Positions 15,769-25,740 of a stretch of DNA of 64,000 bases are shown here, piece by piece. Under the pieces are notes generated by a model that saw only the letters and a program-made list of their open reading frames with translations, did no database searches and was not told the DNA's origin. How positions within the stretch are numbered: the first letter of the stretch is position 1; every line of letters starts with the position of its first letter. Position numbers and translations under genes: made by a program. The DNA comes from Allolobophora icterica. Taxonomy: Eukaryota > Annelida > Clitellata > Crassiclitellata > Lumbricidae. Where the stretch lies: assembly GCA_963556255.1 (NCBI GenBank), contig OY744606.1, positions 5,378,127 to 5,442,126 of the forward strand, read 5' to 3'.

Positions 15769-17937
15769 ATGCCGGTTGATAAATTTGGAAGAGACGGTGG
15801 AGGTGGGGTGGGAGGGGGGCAGATAAGCGCCGCTGGGCTCGTCCACAAAGCGGGTGATACCATGGTGGGAATTCTGTCGGCTGGAGGTTTTCGGCTGACA
15901 AACGTGGGAACGCCCACGATGGAAACAGACGCCGCGACAAAGGCTTATGCAGACATCATAGATCAGGACAACTTACAAATCACCGGTGGAACGATGTCTG
16001 GTGTTCTAAAAATGGGTGGTCACAAAGTTACTGGGCTGCCCACAGACGCACCAGCGTCTGAAAGCGACGCTGCGAGCTGGGCACAAGTGGTACGATACGC
16101 GGACCAGAAGGCGACCGCGGCCGAAAATCATGCAGACCAAAAACTTATCGATGCCAGGCAGTACACGGACGAGAAGAATGCGGGGCTGAGAGATTCCGTT
16201 AGGCAGTATGCAGATGACAAGGACCTTATTGTTAAAAGTTATGTTAACGAGCAAGATGTTATCGTCAGGAATGCGTGCGTGCTCAAATCCGGCGGCGTAA
16301 TGACTGGAAGTTTAGTTATGGGCGGCCACCGAGTTACTGGGCTCCCAACAGAAATTTCAGGATCCGATAGCGACGCAGCGAGTTGGAAACAAGTGTCAAC
16401 AGCGGTCGCTGGCGCTCTAGTAAAACTCGATAGAGTACCCACGGAGTCGTTGCATGTGGTGAATAAGCGGTATGTAGATTCCCGCGACGCTTCTTACAGA
16501 CAGTACGTGGATGAGAAAGTCACCACCGCTAGAAGATATGTGGACGAGAAGCATGCTATCGTAAGAGGCGGGCATGTGCTCAAAAGCGGCGATTCTATGA
16601 CTGGTGATTTGGCCATGGGTGGTAAAAGAGTGACTGGGCTGCCAACAGAAATTCCAGGATCCGATAGCGACGCCGCGAGTTTGAAACAGGTGACGCAGCT
16701 GATCAGCAGCGCCACTATGAATAATGATACGGCGCCGGCGGGACCAAAGTACTTGACTAACAAACGGTATGTGGACGCGAAAAACGCTGAGATTGGAGCT
16801 TCAGTTAGACTCTATGCGGACCAGAAAGCTGAAGCTGCTAAGACGTACGCCAACGAGCAAGATGTTATCGTTAGGAGCGCATGCGTGCTTAAAGCTGGTG
16901 ATGCAATGACTGGTGATTTAATCATGGGCGGTAAAAGAGTTACTGGGCTCCCTACGGGCGCAGCAACGTCCGAAAGCGACGCGTCGAGTATGGCACAAGT
17001 ATCGAAGCTGATCGCCGACAACATGACAAAGAGTGATAGAGTACCAACAGAACCGTTGCATGTGACAAATAAACGATACGTTGACGTGAAAAACGCTGAG
17101 ATTGGAGCTTCCGTTAGACTCTATGCAGACCAGAAAGTTGAAGCTGCTAAGAGGTACGCCAACGAGCAAGATGTTATCGTTAGGAGCGCGTGCGTGCTCA
17201 AATCCGGCAGTACCATGACCGGTGATCTGGCTATGGGCGGTAAAAGAGTGACTGGACTCCCAACAGAAATTTCAGGATCCGATAGCGACGCTGTGAGTTT
17301 GAAACAAGTTACGCAGCTGATCACCAACGCCACTACGAAAAATGATACGCCGCCCTCGGGACCATGGTACCTGACTAACAAGCGGTATGTAGACAGTGAG
17401 ATAGCTAATGAAAGGCGATACGCGGCGGGCCTCAAGATTCTCAACTACAGCGGCCACATTCCGCCCCTATCCAGAAACGTTTCCGAAACGGGTTTTATTG
17501 CCTCAGCCAACGAATCTTTACCCACTAACCCGCCTCATATGGCATTCAACTCGGGTGTGAGGGGTGAGTGGAAGACGGCGTCCAGATCGAGAGCCGATAT
17601 TGGTGCTCAGGTTAGTGGGACTTGGTTACAGATTGAATGCCCGACGGCTGTGCGAGTATGGAAGGTTAGTCTGGCTGGGGGAATTAGTTCTACTGCTCCG
17701 CGTGTCACGTCCTGGAGGATTTATGGGACACCCGAAAATGGAAATAGATTTGATGAGCTCATCACCTCCAATGTCGCTTTGACTAATTCTGCACAAGAGT
17801 TCACCTTCACAACTCAGAGTTTATACAAAAAATTCAGGCTGATGGTCTTGGCCACCAGCCCACCACAACCTACTTTTGGAATAACCCACTTCCAGATCTA
17901 TACATATTTTAAACACGAGGGACAGTCAGTAGTATAG
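15769..17937 (+). CDS. Fibre/spike protein with ~100-aa repeats and discoidin-like tip
   Basis: A 722-aa protein. After a Gly-rich N-terminus come repeats of about 100 residues, each with a phage tail-fibre-like block of the type MTGDLAMGGKRVTGLPT followed by SDSDAAS and then YVD-rich helical linkers. Block positions are near nucleotides 15998, 16300, 16597, 16906 and 17215. From about residue 555 the C-terminus resembles an F5/8 type C (discoidin) carbohydrate-binding fold (GTWLQIECP, SWRIYGTPENG). The layout suits a trimeric fibre with a glycan- or lipid-binding head for host attachment. Some repeats are nearly identical in DNA, so the gene may change length by recombination. It follows the protease by 28 bp. 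Confidence 0.85.
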   Translation: MPVDKFGRDGGGGVGGGQISAAGLVHKAGDTMVGILSAGGFRLTNVGTPTMETDAATKAYADIIDQDNLQITGGTMSGVLKMGGHKVTGLPTDAPASESDAASWAQVVRYADQKATAAENHADQKLIDARQYTDEKNAGLRDSVRQYADDKDLIVKSYVNEQDVIVRNACVLKSGGVMTGSLVMGGHRVTGLPTEISGSDSDAASWKQVSTAVAGALVKLDRVPTESLHVVNKRYVDSRDASYRQYVDEKVTTARRYVDEKHAIVRGGHVLKSGDSMTGDLAMGGKRVTGLPTEIPGSDSDAASLKQVTQLISSATMNNDTAPAGPKYLTNKRYVDAKNAEIGASVRLYADQKAEAAKTYANEQDVIVRSACVLKAGDAMTGDLIMGGKRVTGLPTGAATSESDASSMAQVSKLIADNMTKSDRVPTEPLHVTNKRYVDVKNAEIGASVRLYADQKVEAAKRYANEQDVIVRSACVLKSGSTMTGDLAMGGKRVTGLPTEISGSDSDAVSLKQVTQLITNATTKNDTPPSGPWYLTNKRYVDSEIANERRYAAGLKILNYSGHIPPLSRNVSETGFIASANESLPTNPPHMAFNSGVRGEWKTASRSRADIGAQVSGTWLQIECPTAVRVWKVSLAGGISSTAPRVTSWRIYGTPENGNRFDELITSNVALTNSAQEFTFTTQSLYKKFRLMVLATSPPQPTFGITHFQIYTYFKHEGQSVV

Positions 17938-17943
17938 AAAAAT

Positions 17944-18498
17944 ATGACTGACACGCACTACAAGATTCGGGGGTATCTCCGTCAACACGGAGAAATAGAC
18001 ATGTGCAAATACAGCATAGACAGTCTAGGTGATGTGGGCCACTGGGGGTACGACATCCCGAAGCCCACCGCAGAGCTATTGACCGCGGTGCCTCAACAAC
18101 ACATCGACTTCGTGTCTGACGATTACCACAGCCGCGATATCTATACGGCGGCCGGAACGGTAACCACCAGTGCGTGGCAAACTCTTCCATTGACCGCTGC
18201 GCGTTTTCCGTGTATAAGTTTGCAAACCGCCAATGAGGGGGTTTCGTTAGAGTGCGGGTTCTGGAAGCTAACAGTCTTTGGTGTTTGCGGTGGTGATGCA
18301 ACAGTTCGCGTTATAGCACCGGCAGCTGCTGGTGGTAGCATCGATCGTACAGTCGATATTTCAAGTGGGCAATTTGATGTAGCCAGGGCAATATTCGTTC
18401 CAGGACAAACGAGTTTCCGAATTGAAGGCAAAAAGAGAGGCGTTGAAAGTACTTCATCTATCGACTTAAACGTAACTTTACTAATAGAGCAACTATAA
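17944..18498 (+). CDS. Hypothetical virion-block protein (184 aa)
   Basis: No recognised family. The start (MTDTHYKIRGYLRQHG) is polar; the second half is beta-rich and hydrophobic (CGFWKLTVFGVCGGDATVRVIAP, then SIDLNVTLLIEQL), compatible with a jelly-roll or TNF-like head. It starts 6 bp after the fibre stop and ends 8 bp before the next gene, so it is probably co-expressed and may be a fibre partner or vertex protein. Function unknown. Confidence 0.65.
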   Translation: MTDTHYKIRGYLRQHGEIDMCKYSIDSLGDVGHWGYDIPKPTAELLTAVPQQHIDFVSDDYHSRDIYTAAGTVTTSAWQTLPLTAARFPCISLQTANEGVSLECGFWKLTVFGVCGGDATVRVIAPAAAGGSIDRTVDISSGQFDVARAIFVPGQTSFRIEGKKRGVESTSSIDLNVTLLIEQL

Positions 18499-18506
18499 AA
18501 AAAACA

Positions 18507-19112
18507 ATGGCTTTGTATCCAACGCTTACGGAGCCGACAATTTCGTCAGACACGAAGTCGCAGACTTTTCGTCTGCAGAAGATTGGTGAAGTAGAAGCAT
18601 TCCTGAGATCTGAGGCGATAAGTCGGGGACAACTATGCAAGAAGTATAAGAGGGTTGTAGATGTGGCTAATGGGGCCTCGGCCGGCCTTGCTATAGTCAG
18701 TCTTGGAACTGGGGTGGGTGGGGCAGCTATGTTAGCCACTGGTATTGGTTTTATTCCTGGTATTGTTCTGGAGAGTTTGGCCATAGCGACGAGTTTTCTG
18801 GATATTATTGGAAATGTTGTTAGCCGATCGTTTGTTGCTAAAGCTTCAAAACACGACGAAATTTGTATTTTGGCGGAAAGTAAGCTAAACACAGTTCATG
18901 ACCATATTTCTCGGGCTTTGGAAGACACAGCTATAAGCGACGATGAATATAAACTTATTCTGGGAGAGGAGGAAAAATATAGAACGATGAAACGTGATAT
19001 ACAAAGCAAGAGCGGAAAAAAAGAGTTGCCGAGTCAAAGCAAAGACGACATGGTGGCGGAACTAATAAAGAAACTAACCAGCACTGGGACTTGTCCGCGA
19101 ACCTCAAAATAA
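18507..19112 (+). CDS. Two-helix membrane protein (201 aa), virion block
   Basis: Residues ~50-100 form two long hydrophobic, Gly/Ala-rich segments (AGLAIVSLGTGVGGAAMLATGIGF and GIVLESLAIATSFLDIIGNVV), predicting a hairpin of transmembrane helices. The rest is charged: a KHDEICILAESKLNTVHDHI helix, then ISDDEYKLILGEEEKYRTMKRDI and a Lys-rich tail. I recognise this type from other Polintons but no function is established. A membrane-remodelling, holin-like or inner-membrane role is possible. Last gene before the right TIR; a TIR-free spacer of about 100 bp follows. Confidence 0.7.
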   Translation: MALYPTLTEPTISSDTKSQTFRLQKIGEVEAFLRSEAISRGQLCKKYKRVVDVANGASAGLAIVSLGTGVGGAAMLATGIGFIPGIVLESLAIATSFLDIIGNVVSRSFVAKASKHDEICILAESKLNTVHDHISRALEDTAISDDEYKLILGEEEKYRTMKRDIQSKSGKKELPSQSKDDMVAELIKKLTSTGTCPRTSK

Positions 19113-19216
19113 AAGTTTTCATCGTAGGTGGTTGGAGTAGTGAGTCTGTAATTCCTAGCGCGCCACCACCGTACGATTAGTAAACCTTAATTTTTCTATT
19201 AGACTCCAAGGGGTGT

Positions 19217-19532
19217 GGCCGGCCTCGTGGGAGGGTCTCGGCCGGCAGCAAACGGTACTTTCACGGTTTGATGTGTTAAGGCAATCCATGATCCTTTTTT
19301 TGTTTTGGCTGGCAGGCTTTTGGTGGCGCAATTCGTACACTAAAAATCGATCCGCTATCAGGGCCCGTGGGATCTACGGACTCTCTGGAGACCTAGGTGG
19401 TATAGACCGACATCCTCTTAATTCGGTGAGATAACGGAGTGGTGGGGACAAAAAAATTGTGGGGGTGGAGACCAACCCCCGGTATTTTGACGGAATAACG
19501 GGGTGCGCCAAAGCCCGTATTGGTCATCTACT
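19217..19532 (-). repeat. Right terminal inverted repeat (~316 bp)
   Basis: Reverse complement of 1594-1910 with a few substitutions and small gaps, ending GGTCATCTACT. No gene lies in it. Confidence 0.92.
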
Positions 19533-19537
19533 GTATC
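19533..19537. repeat. Right target-site duplication (GTATC)
   Basis: Matches 1589-1593. With the preceding T it reads TGTATC on both sides. Confidence 0.8.
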
Positions 19538-19639
19538 TCATGTTAAATGTCGTCAACAACAGAGCATTTGTGACTTAGCAAACATTGCTCAGGTAACTAT
19601 AGAAGAGTCATGACAGTGGCTCGCACATACACGCAGAAC

Positions 19640-19722
19640 CAACCAGTAGATGATAGTTGATAGATGACAGTTTGTAGATGACAGTTGACAGATAACAGCT
19701 GGCAGATGACAATTGATAGATG
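19640..19722 (+). repeat. Short minisatellite (GATGACAGTTGATA-like)
   Basis: About five imperfect copies of a ~15 bp unit of the type TAGATGACAGTTGA. The first copy starts AGTAGATGA, the same nine bases as the Polinton end, 108 bp away. Confidence 0.6.
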
Positions 19723-20552
19723 TATCAAGAGTTCCAGAAACACGTGTATACAATCGAGAACAAGAAGCGACGATATATGCGATTAGATCCGCCGCTTATG
19801 GCTCACGGTTGTCTCATCGTCCAGGAGTCCCTCATAGATGGAGGATAACACAGCGTTTGGAAATCTCTCGAACCACTACCAGTTAGTCAACAGGTATCCG
19901 TCGCCCGTCAAACAGTTGGTAGTAAAAACATTCCGTGATTGGTGAATTGTGTCGCTTTAAAGACTCTCTCAGTCATTGCTCCACCGGGTCTACAGTTGCC
20001 CAACGTATAGGCGGCGTTATAGCAGGAATGAGGCTTGACTTTCAGCTTAAACCTGTCCCCCCTCGAGCTGTAGATGGACCATTCCAGTCACGGAAAGGTT
20101 AAGACAACGTCCAACCATCACCGTCCAAAACACAATACAGTACATTGTGAAACGAGAAGTAATTCCGGCACGCAGATTCGGCAACAGTAATACTCCTAAC
20201 TTGCAAGATTTATCGAGAAAATTCTGCTTTTAAATAAAATAATCCGCCAAAATGATAGAGGCGAATGTTAACAGCCAACATGGCACACAGTAACCGAATA
20301 CTTACATAGCTATACATAATTGAGAGCAGTTCTTAATCACCTCATAGGGTCTATTGTATTTAAGCCTTTTTTAAGGCTATCAAAATATAAGGCCACAAAA
20401 TTATCTTAGAAAAATAAACCTTTTTATCACTATAATGTTATAATTATCTTATGTCAGAAGTTTCTAAACAGGAATGTCGCAATTTCGTGAACCAGCATGT
20501 AGCAATATTAAAGTCAAACCACTTTTATCATATTAGCGGCTATATATACATA
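19723..20552. other. Spacer without recognisable features
   Basis: No coding region, RNA gene or clear repeat seen. AT content rises towards the microsatellite. Confidence 0.4.
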
Positions 20553-20555
20553 GCC

Positions 20556-20599
20556 ATACATATACATACATACATACATACATACATACATACATACAT

Positions 20600-20632
<33 letters not shown>

Positions 20633-20705
20633 TACATACATACATACATACATACATACATACATACATACATACATACATACATACATGCATGCATACA
20701 CAATT
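20556..20705. repeat. (CATA)n microsatellite with short CA tract
   Basis: Near-perfect tetranucleotide repeat, interrupted by a CACACA run near 20617-20630. Long open frames across it are repeat artefacts. Confidence 0.95.
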
Positions 20706-21115
20706 ACACATACATTCATAGAAATGAATGCTAAAAGATCGACGAAGATTCTTGTGTTTGATAGCTATGTGAGATAGTATCAACAATTCCTGTATATTGA
20801 CTATACTTCATGATGCTTTCTTGACTTTGAACGTAAGTATGGAATTCTCTTAATTTAATGATCTAATGTGACTCTCAGATCCGCTGACATTAGCTTAGGC
20901 CTACATTAGGTAGTCATGAAATGTCATTAAACTCTGGAAAATGCTAGTTTTGAAGTCGATATAATATAGGCAGAAAAGAAAGCAAAATGAAGCATAATAT
21001 GGATGGCAGATTATAAATTGCTAAATACGTTTCCATCCCGGGTTCGAAGTTCCACTGCCCCATATCAGTATTCCGGCAATCAGTTAAACAATGAAATTAC
21101 ATTCTATACAGACTC
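20706..21115. other. Spacer, no gene seen
   Basis: AT-rich sequence without recognisable coding or repeat structure. Confidence 0.35.
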
Positions 21116-21325
21116 GTTAAACCCACTTTTAAAGGTGTCTAAGGAGAAAATTGAATTTTCCAGTACTTAACGAATTTTGATTTAAGGGATTAACGGATTT
21201 AGCGAATAATTTATTTTTATTTATCGAACGCTCGACAGTCTAATGGTTAGTGTGGACAAGGACTGTTAACCGACTAACCGAGAGGTCGTGCCGTGGTTTC
21301 AAATCGAACCGTTGACATATAGACC
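21116..21325 (+). repeat. tRNA-like dispersed repeat (SINE head)
   Basis: TTTTAAAGGTGTCTAAGG...TTAACGGATTTAGCG...AATTTATTTTT precedes an A-box-like AGTCTAATGGTTAG (21237-21250), an Asn-like GACTGTTAACCG and a B-box-like GGTTTCAAATC. Related copies lie at 25425-25740 and 30430-30860. The order suggests a tRNA-derived module; it is not an intact tRNA. Confidence 0.5.
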
Positions 21326-21339
21326 ATAATTATGGTATC

Positions 21340-21385
21340 TTATATATATATATATATATATATGTATATGTATATGTATATATAT
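21340..21385. repeat. (TA)n microsatellite
   Basis: TATATA tract with TATG interruptions. Confidence 0.9.
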
Positions 21386-21399
21386 GCTCTGAATTATAA

Positions 21400-21946
21400 A
21401 GCGCTCCAGCATGCAAAGGAAGGTTCATTCTATGAATCCACACATTCAATTCTTCTCATCTGTTCGTGACTTGGGGATTGTCCTTGACCCTACTCTCTCC
21501 TTTACTGATCAAGTTAACCTTGTATCCCGATCTTGCTTTTATCATCTACGCCAGCTCCGTTCCATCCGCAAGTCTCTTTCATTTCATGCTGTTACTACAC
21601 TGGTCCACGCTCTGATCTGCTCTCGGGTAGACTTTGGCAATGCTGTGTACATTGACCTTTCCTCCTCCAATATGCACAAACTCAGACTATCCTTAATCCT
21701 GCTGCTCGGCTTATATATGTGACATTCCTAAGTTTGCCCACATTTCTGCCTTTATCCGTGATTCCTTCTACTGGCTCCCTGCTCAACAGCGAATTCAGTT
21801 TAAAACTCTCACTCTCATGCTCAACTGCCTTACTGCCTCTGCTCCGTCTTACCTAATGAATTTTTGCAACCGAGTTTCTTCCTTGCCTGCGAGGGCTTCC
21901 TTGCGATCTTCGGCTCGCGGCCTTATGGTTGTCCCTCGCATGCGCT
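21400..21946 (+). mobile_element. CR1/L2-type LINE fragment, left part (split by hAT)
   Basis: Reads as non-LTR reverse transcriptase C-terminal sequence: FFSSVRDLGIVLDPTLSF, then HLRQLRSIRKSLSF, then after a frameshift FYWLPAQQRIQFKTLTLM. Coding stops at the hAT insertion and resumes at 23601. Degraded. Confidence 0.75.
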
Positions 21947-22227
21947 CTTCCACGCAGTGGCGGCGCGTGGGGGGTGCAAGGGGGTGCGGTCGCACCGGGC
22001 GGCCACTCGAGGGGGGGCGGCACTTTGACTACATGGAATATTTTTTTGGGTTGCTTCCTGTGGTCAACGTAGTGTTTCATTTGGAGTTATTACGTAATTC
22101 GTTGCTATAAATTTCAATGAAACTTTAATATCATAATTCAGTTAACTGTAAATCTTCACTGTTCATGTGAGCTTCAATGTATTTCTTAGTTTTAAATTGA
22201 CTTAGATCATTTTAGGCCTAGTCTCTA

Positions 22228-22310
22228 GCAGCGGCGTAGCTAGGATATTGTAACCCGGGGACGAACTATGAGTTTGGCGCCCCCATCACCTCCTCTCCGT
22301 TTTACTATTT
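22228..22310 (+). repeat. Possible second hAT-type end
   Basis: GCAGCGGCGTAGCTAGG followed by a GGCGCCCCC stretch resembles ends of other hAT-type repeats. No mate or duplication found. Confidence 0.3.
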
Positions 22311-22539
22311 CACATTTTTCCAAATAATCGAATGGAAATTTTAATTTTAATTAAATAAAATATGAAAAATACAGATAGTACATGCATGCTGCCCCTTAGT
22401 GCTCAATAGGACGCCAAAATTATATCTGAGAACTGGTTTGTAAGTAATGATTGAGGATATAACTGGAGATATTTGGGGCGCCAAATTTCCAGAAATAATG
22501 ATTGCGCTTAATTATATTGATTACGTGGTATTACTTTTG

Positions 22540-23400
22540 ATCCACACCTCTCCTTTTCTAACCTCTCGCGCTCCTGCTTCATGCACATTCGTGATCTCCG
22601 CCGCATCCGACCTATGCTCGACCCTAAAACTGCCTCCACCATTGCTACCTCCATTGTTCATTCCAAGCTTGATTACTGCAATTCCCTCGTCCTCGACCTT
22701 GAATCCACCCAAATCAAGCGTCTCCAACTTATCCAAAACTCACTAGCCAGGGCTGTCACTAGAACGCCCAAACATCGTCATATCACTCCTATCCTTAAAT
22801 CACTCCATTCGTTAAGAATCCCAGAGCGAATCCACCTCAGTCCTATCACTAGCCTACAACTCCCTACAATTTTCCCAGCCAAAGTATCTCCATGATCTCT
22901 TCACCATACAGGCAACTCGCTCCACCCGATCACCGATCCTCCTATCTCAGTCTTTCTCGACCGACAGTCATTACTCATCTCAAGTTCTCCAACCGAGTCA
23001 TACTCAACACAGCACCACACCTATGGATTGATCTCCCTCTGAGTTTCGCAGCTTCTCAGTTCCTCCATCATCATTAAAACCCGTCCTTCATGCTCCTCCA
23101 TGTTGCTCTATCACCATCAAGCTTTCCACTCAAAACCGAAGTCTCACCTTTTCAAGTACACCTACCCTGACTCATCTTATCCTCATTCCAATTATTCTCG
23201 CTCTAAACGACACCCGCCTTGACTGCTGCTCTGCCTCTTCTGTTGATCTGGCCCCTGGAACTGGACTCGAACCTACTTTGAACTACTTTCTGGAGACCAA
23301 CTCTGATTTGATTTGGCCTTCTGGTAACCGGACTCGGACCTCTTTTTGACTACTCTCTGGAACCCCTCTGATTTGATTTGCTAATGCTAAAAGTACTAGT
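22540..23400 (+). mobile_element. CR1-type LINE fragment nested in the hAT element
   Basis: Frame 22581-22895 reads HIRDLRRIRPMLDPKTASTI, HSKLDYCNSLVLDL and IQNSLARAVTRTPKHRHITP, reverse transcriptase C-terminal blocks. Later frames continue to APHLWIDLPLSF near 23013-23048. Frameshifted and 5'-truncated. End is approximate. Confidence 0.7.
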
Positions 23401-23600
23401 AGCGGATCTGCATCGTCTGCTACTGTGCTCTATACTACAGTAGGCTACTAACGGCTAAGGCTACTATACTAACTACTATCATACACAACATAGACAAAAT
23501 TTCACTAGACACGCCTGCCGCCTTACGGGGGAGGGGGCGGCACACTAGCTGCTGCTTCGCACCACCTTTGAAAAATTCACGCGCCGCCACTGCTTCCACG

Positions 23601-23800
23601 GCACAATCCAGGAGTTCCCCTCTGCTTGGAACTGTCCCCCCTTGTTTCTCCGCCAAGAGCTTCTACCCTCTCTCCTCTCCAGTTCCGTAGACGCCTGAAA
23701 ACTTTCCTTTTTGCCGGTGCTGGCATTGATGCGGGTTGATGGCGCCGCTGATTTAAGTGGCGCTATATAAGTTTTCGGTTAGAATTACAATTATAATTAT
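23601..23800 (+). mobile_element. CR1/L2-type LINE fragment, right part
   Basis: Continues the copy at 21400-21946 after the hAT. It holds the end of the reverse transcriptase frame and the 3' tail GGCGCTATATAAGTTTTCGG followed by TTATAATTATTA. Confidence 0.7.
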
Positions 23801-24215
23801 TAGGAATATCTAGTGTGGTTTTTAAGGTTTTATGACTGTTAAATCCACTTTGTGACTGCCATAATCGTTGAAATCGACCTTGACTTATATGCGATGCGTG
23901 GTTCTAAGATGAATTTTACCATTTGGAATTTATCACTAAAATTCATGATTTTTCACAAAGAATTCATCACGGTTGACGAGTAAATGACGATTTAATTCTA
24001 GCAGTTTTAAAGGCGTTAAACGAAATAATTGATTTATACAAAAATATACAACATCCCTGGGACGTGTGATAGTCTTTACAAAAAGTTTACATGTATGTTG
24101 AATGCGATGATTGTCAACCAAAAGCCGTTGGAAAAATATACGGAGTTGGTAGACTATGTTTCAAAGGTGTCTAATAACACAATATGTTCATCCAGCATTT
24201 AACTAAATTTTCTTG

Positions 24216-24590
24216 TTTTCTTCTTCTGGTTCTCTGCCTTCAGGCAGGTTCAAACGTCCGAAGTCGCCACTCCTCTCGATGTTGAGCCTCTTCTTTAAGT
24301 CTTCTGTATCCCTCCTTTATCATCCAATCTAGTATCATCTGTCTTTGTCTTCCCCTTCTCCTCCTCCCTTCCATTTTTCCCTCGATGACATTTCGTAAAA
24401 GGGAGTCCCCTCTCAGCGTGTACCAGATCCATTTCCTCTGCCTCTTTCGCAGTGTGTGTATCTATGATCTTTCTTCTCCAATCCTTCCCATCACTTCTTC
24501 ATTTGATTTACGTTTTGTCCAGCTGATCTTCTCCATTCTTCTCCAAATCCACTTTCTTGTTATAGGCCTACACGCCTTCAAAACGGATCC
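24216..24590 (-). mobile_element. Degraded LINE fragment
   Basis: The minus strand reads a basic, Arg-rich C-terminal LINE-like sequence with WRRKI..., then ILDWMIKEGYRRLKEEAQ. Its ends coincide with breaks in the surrounding dispersed repeat, so it is an insertion. Clade unclear. Confidence 0.45.
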
Positions 24591-24761
24591 TAAATACTCT
24601 ATATATAATTTTCAATGGTAAGTTTGAGCGATCATTTAATTGGAGACGCAGAAAAGGACAACACTGGTGTGGATGGATGGATCCAGGGCTTAACGACATC
24701 TTATAGGAACAAAGGCTGTTGACATAGAGTGAAATTAGTTTGGCATATTACAACAACACTA

Positions 24762-25336
24762 CACTGTGTCCGGAAATAAAGGGAACCCTTTTGTAAATAA
24801 TGAAAATAATTAGTAAATGTGCTTCGATTTTCAAAATTCCAAAACTGTTTTAATCCTGACAAAGTTACCTAAAAATGATGAAAATTTCAAGTTTGGGTAT
24901 TAATCAATGACATCACAATGACGTCATTTGCATCAGAATTCAAATGTTAAGGACGGCACCTAACATTTTCCTTAAAAATGTCAATTATTTTAAAATGTTA
25001 TTTATCAATAATACATTGTGGTTGAATTTTATTTTTATACTTGAATGACATTATACTACAAGGTTTGTTCAAAGTGTCCGAAATATTTGTTTTTCCGTAA
25101 AAATCTTATAGTAATTTTGTCTTCTTGGTTGAAAGCCATTTTTTAACAGTTTGTTTAAATTTCTAATTTAGCGACGTCACTATGACGTAGTTTTTTAGCG
25201 GAGGCCGTTCATAAATTACAGATTTGTTGATAATTATGTCAGGATTAAAACAGTTTTGAAATTTTGAAAATCGAAGCACGTTTACTAATTATTTTCATTA
25301 TTTACAAAAGGGTTCCCTTTATTTCCGGACACAGTG
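24762..25336. mobile_element. Tc1/mariner-type MITE (575 bp)
   Basis: Near-perfect inverted repeats of ~105 bp, starting CACTGTGTCCGGAAATAAAG, flanked by TA (24760-24761 and 25337-25338). No open frame. TA duplication and size suit a non-autonomous Tc1/mariner-type element. Confidence 0.85.
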
Positions 25337-25740
25337 TAGTAGGTACCACGTCAGTCTCCTAATGATTTGACAAGATCCAAACAACACTGGTGACGGCTGC
25401 TGAAAATTTATATTGTATCGGTAGAATACCTTTTAAAGGTGTCTATAAAGGAATTTATTTATCCAGCATTTAATTTTAGGTTTAATTTAACGGATAAACG
25501 GATTTTTCGCATAATTTATTTTATTTAATGAGCACACGATATAGTCGAATGGTTAGGTTAGGTCAGCCCTGGCTAGGTTGTCCATGAACTGCTAATCGAG
25601 AGGTCGATGAATGCTGGTGTCTCATCTCAAAAAGCTGAAAGTGTGGCAGGTCATCCCGTGAGCCAACGCACTTGGATCTATGGTCTGAAGATCAGTTGCA
25701 GATTTTCTATAGGAGCAAAGGAGGCCAAGGTCTTTAGGTG

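Larger units (their letters stand above)
1594..19532 (+). mobile_element. Complete Polinton/Maverick element (17.9 kb)
   Basis: Long terminal inverted repeats (1594-1910 and 19217-19532) enclose the Polinton core set: protein-primed family B polymerase, retroviral-type integrase with D,D35E spacing, adenain-like cysteine protease, HerA/FtsK-type packaging ATPase, double jelly-roll major capsid and single jelly-roll penton. A fibre, a phospholipase A2-domain protein and membrane-type virion proteins are added. No frame is broken by a stop inside a recognisable domain, so the copy looks young. Capsid genes plus ATPase and protease make it a virus-like element; whether it forms particles is inference. 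Confidence 0.95.
21955..23592. mobile_element. Non-autonomous hAT-type element (1.64 kb) inside a LINE
   Basis: Starts CAGTGGCGGCGCGTG and ends with its inverse CACGCGCCGCCACTG, flanked by the 8-bp duplication CTTCCACG (21947-21954 and 23593-23600). The 8-bp duplication and CAG...CTG ends are hAT hallmarks. Removing it rejoins the two LINE halves. No transposase is seen; most of the interior is another LINE fragment. Confidence 0.85.
23855..25740 (+). repeat. Dispersed repeat copy, interrupted by two insertions
   Basis: Segments 23855-24215, 24585-24640 and 25425-25740 match consecutive parts of 30110-30860 (for example CACAAAGAATTCATCACGG, CTCTATATATAATT and CAGATTTTCTATAGGAGCAA). The gaps hold a LINE fragment and a MITE. 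Function unknown. Confidence 0.65.

Noticed and set aside
20451..20786. Open frames of His-Thr-Tyr and Met-Tyr-Val-Cys repeats
   Set aside because: Translations of the CATA microsatellite.
21225..21325. Functional tRNA-Asn gene
   Set aside because: The acceptor stem does not pair and the B box is off consensus; it is a SINE-like relic.
24900..25200. Hidden transposase in the MITE
   Set aside because: No frame of useful length on either strand.
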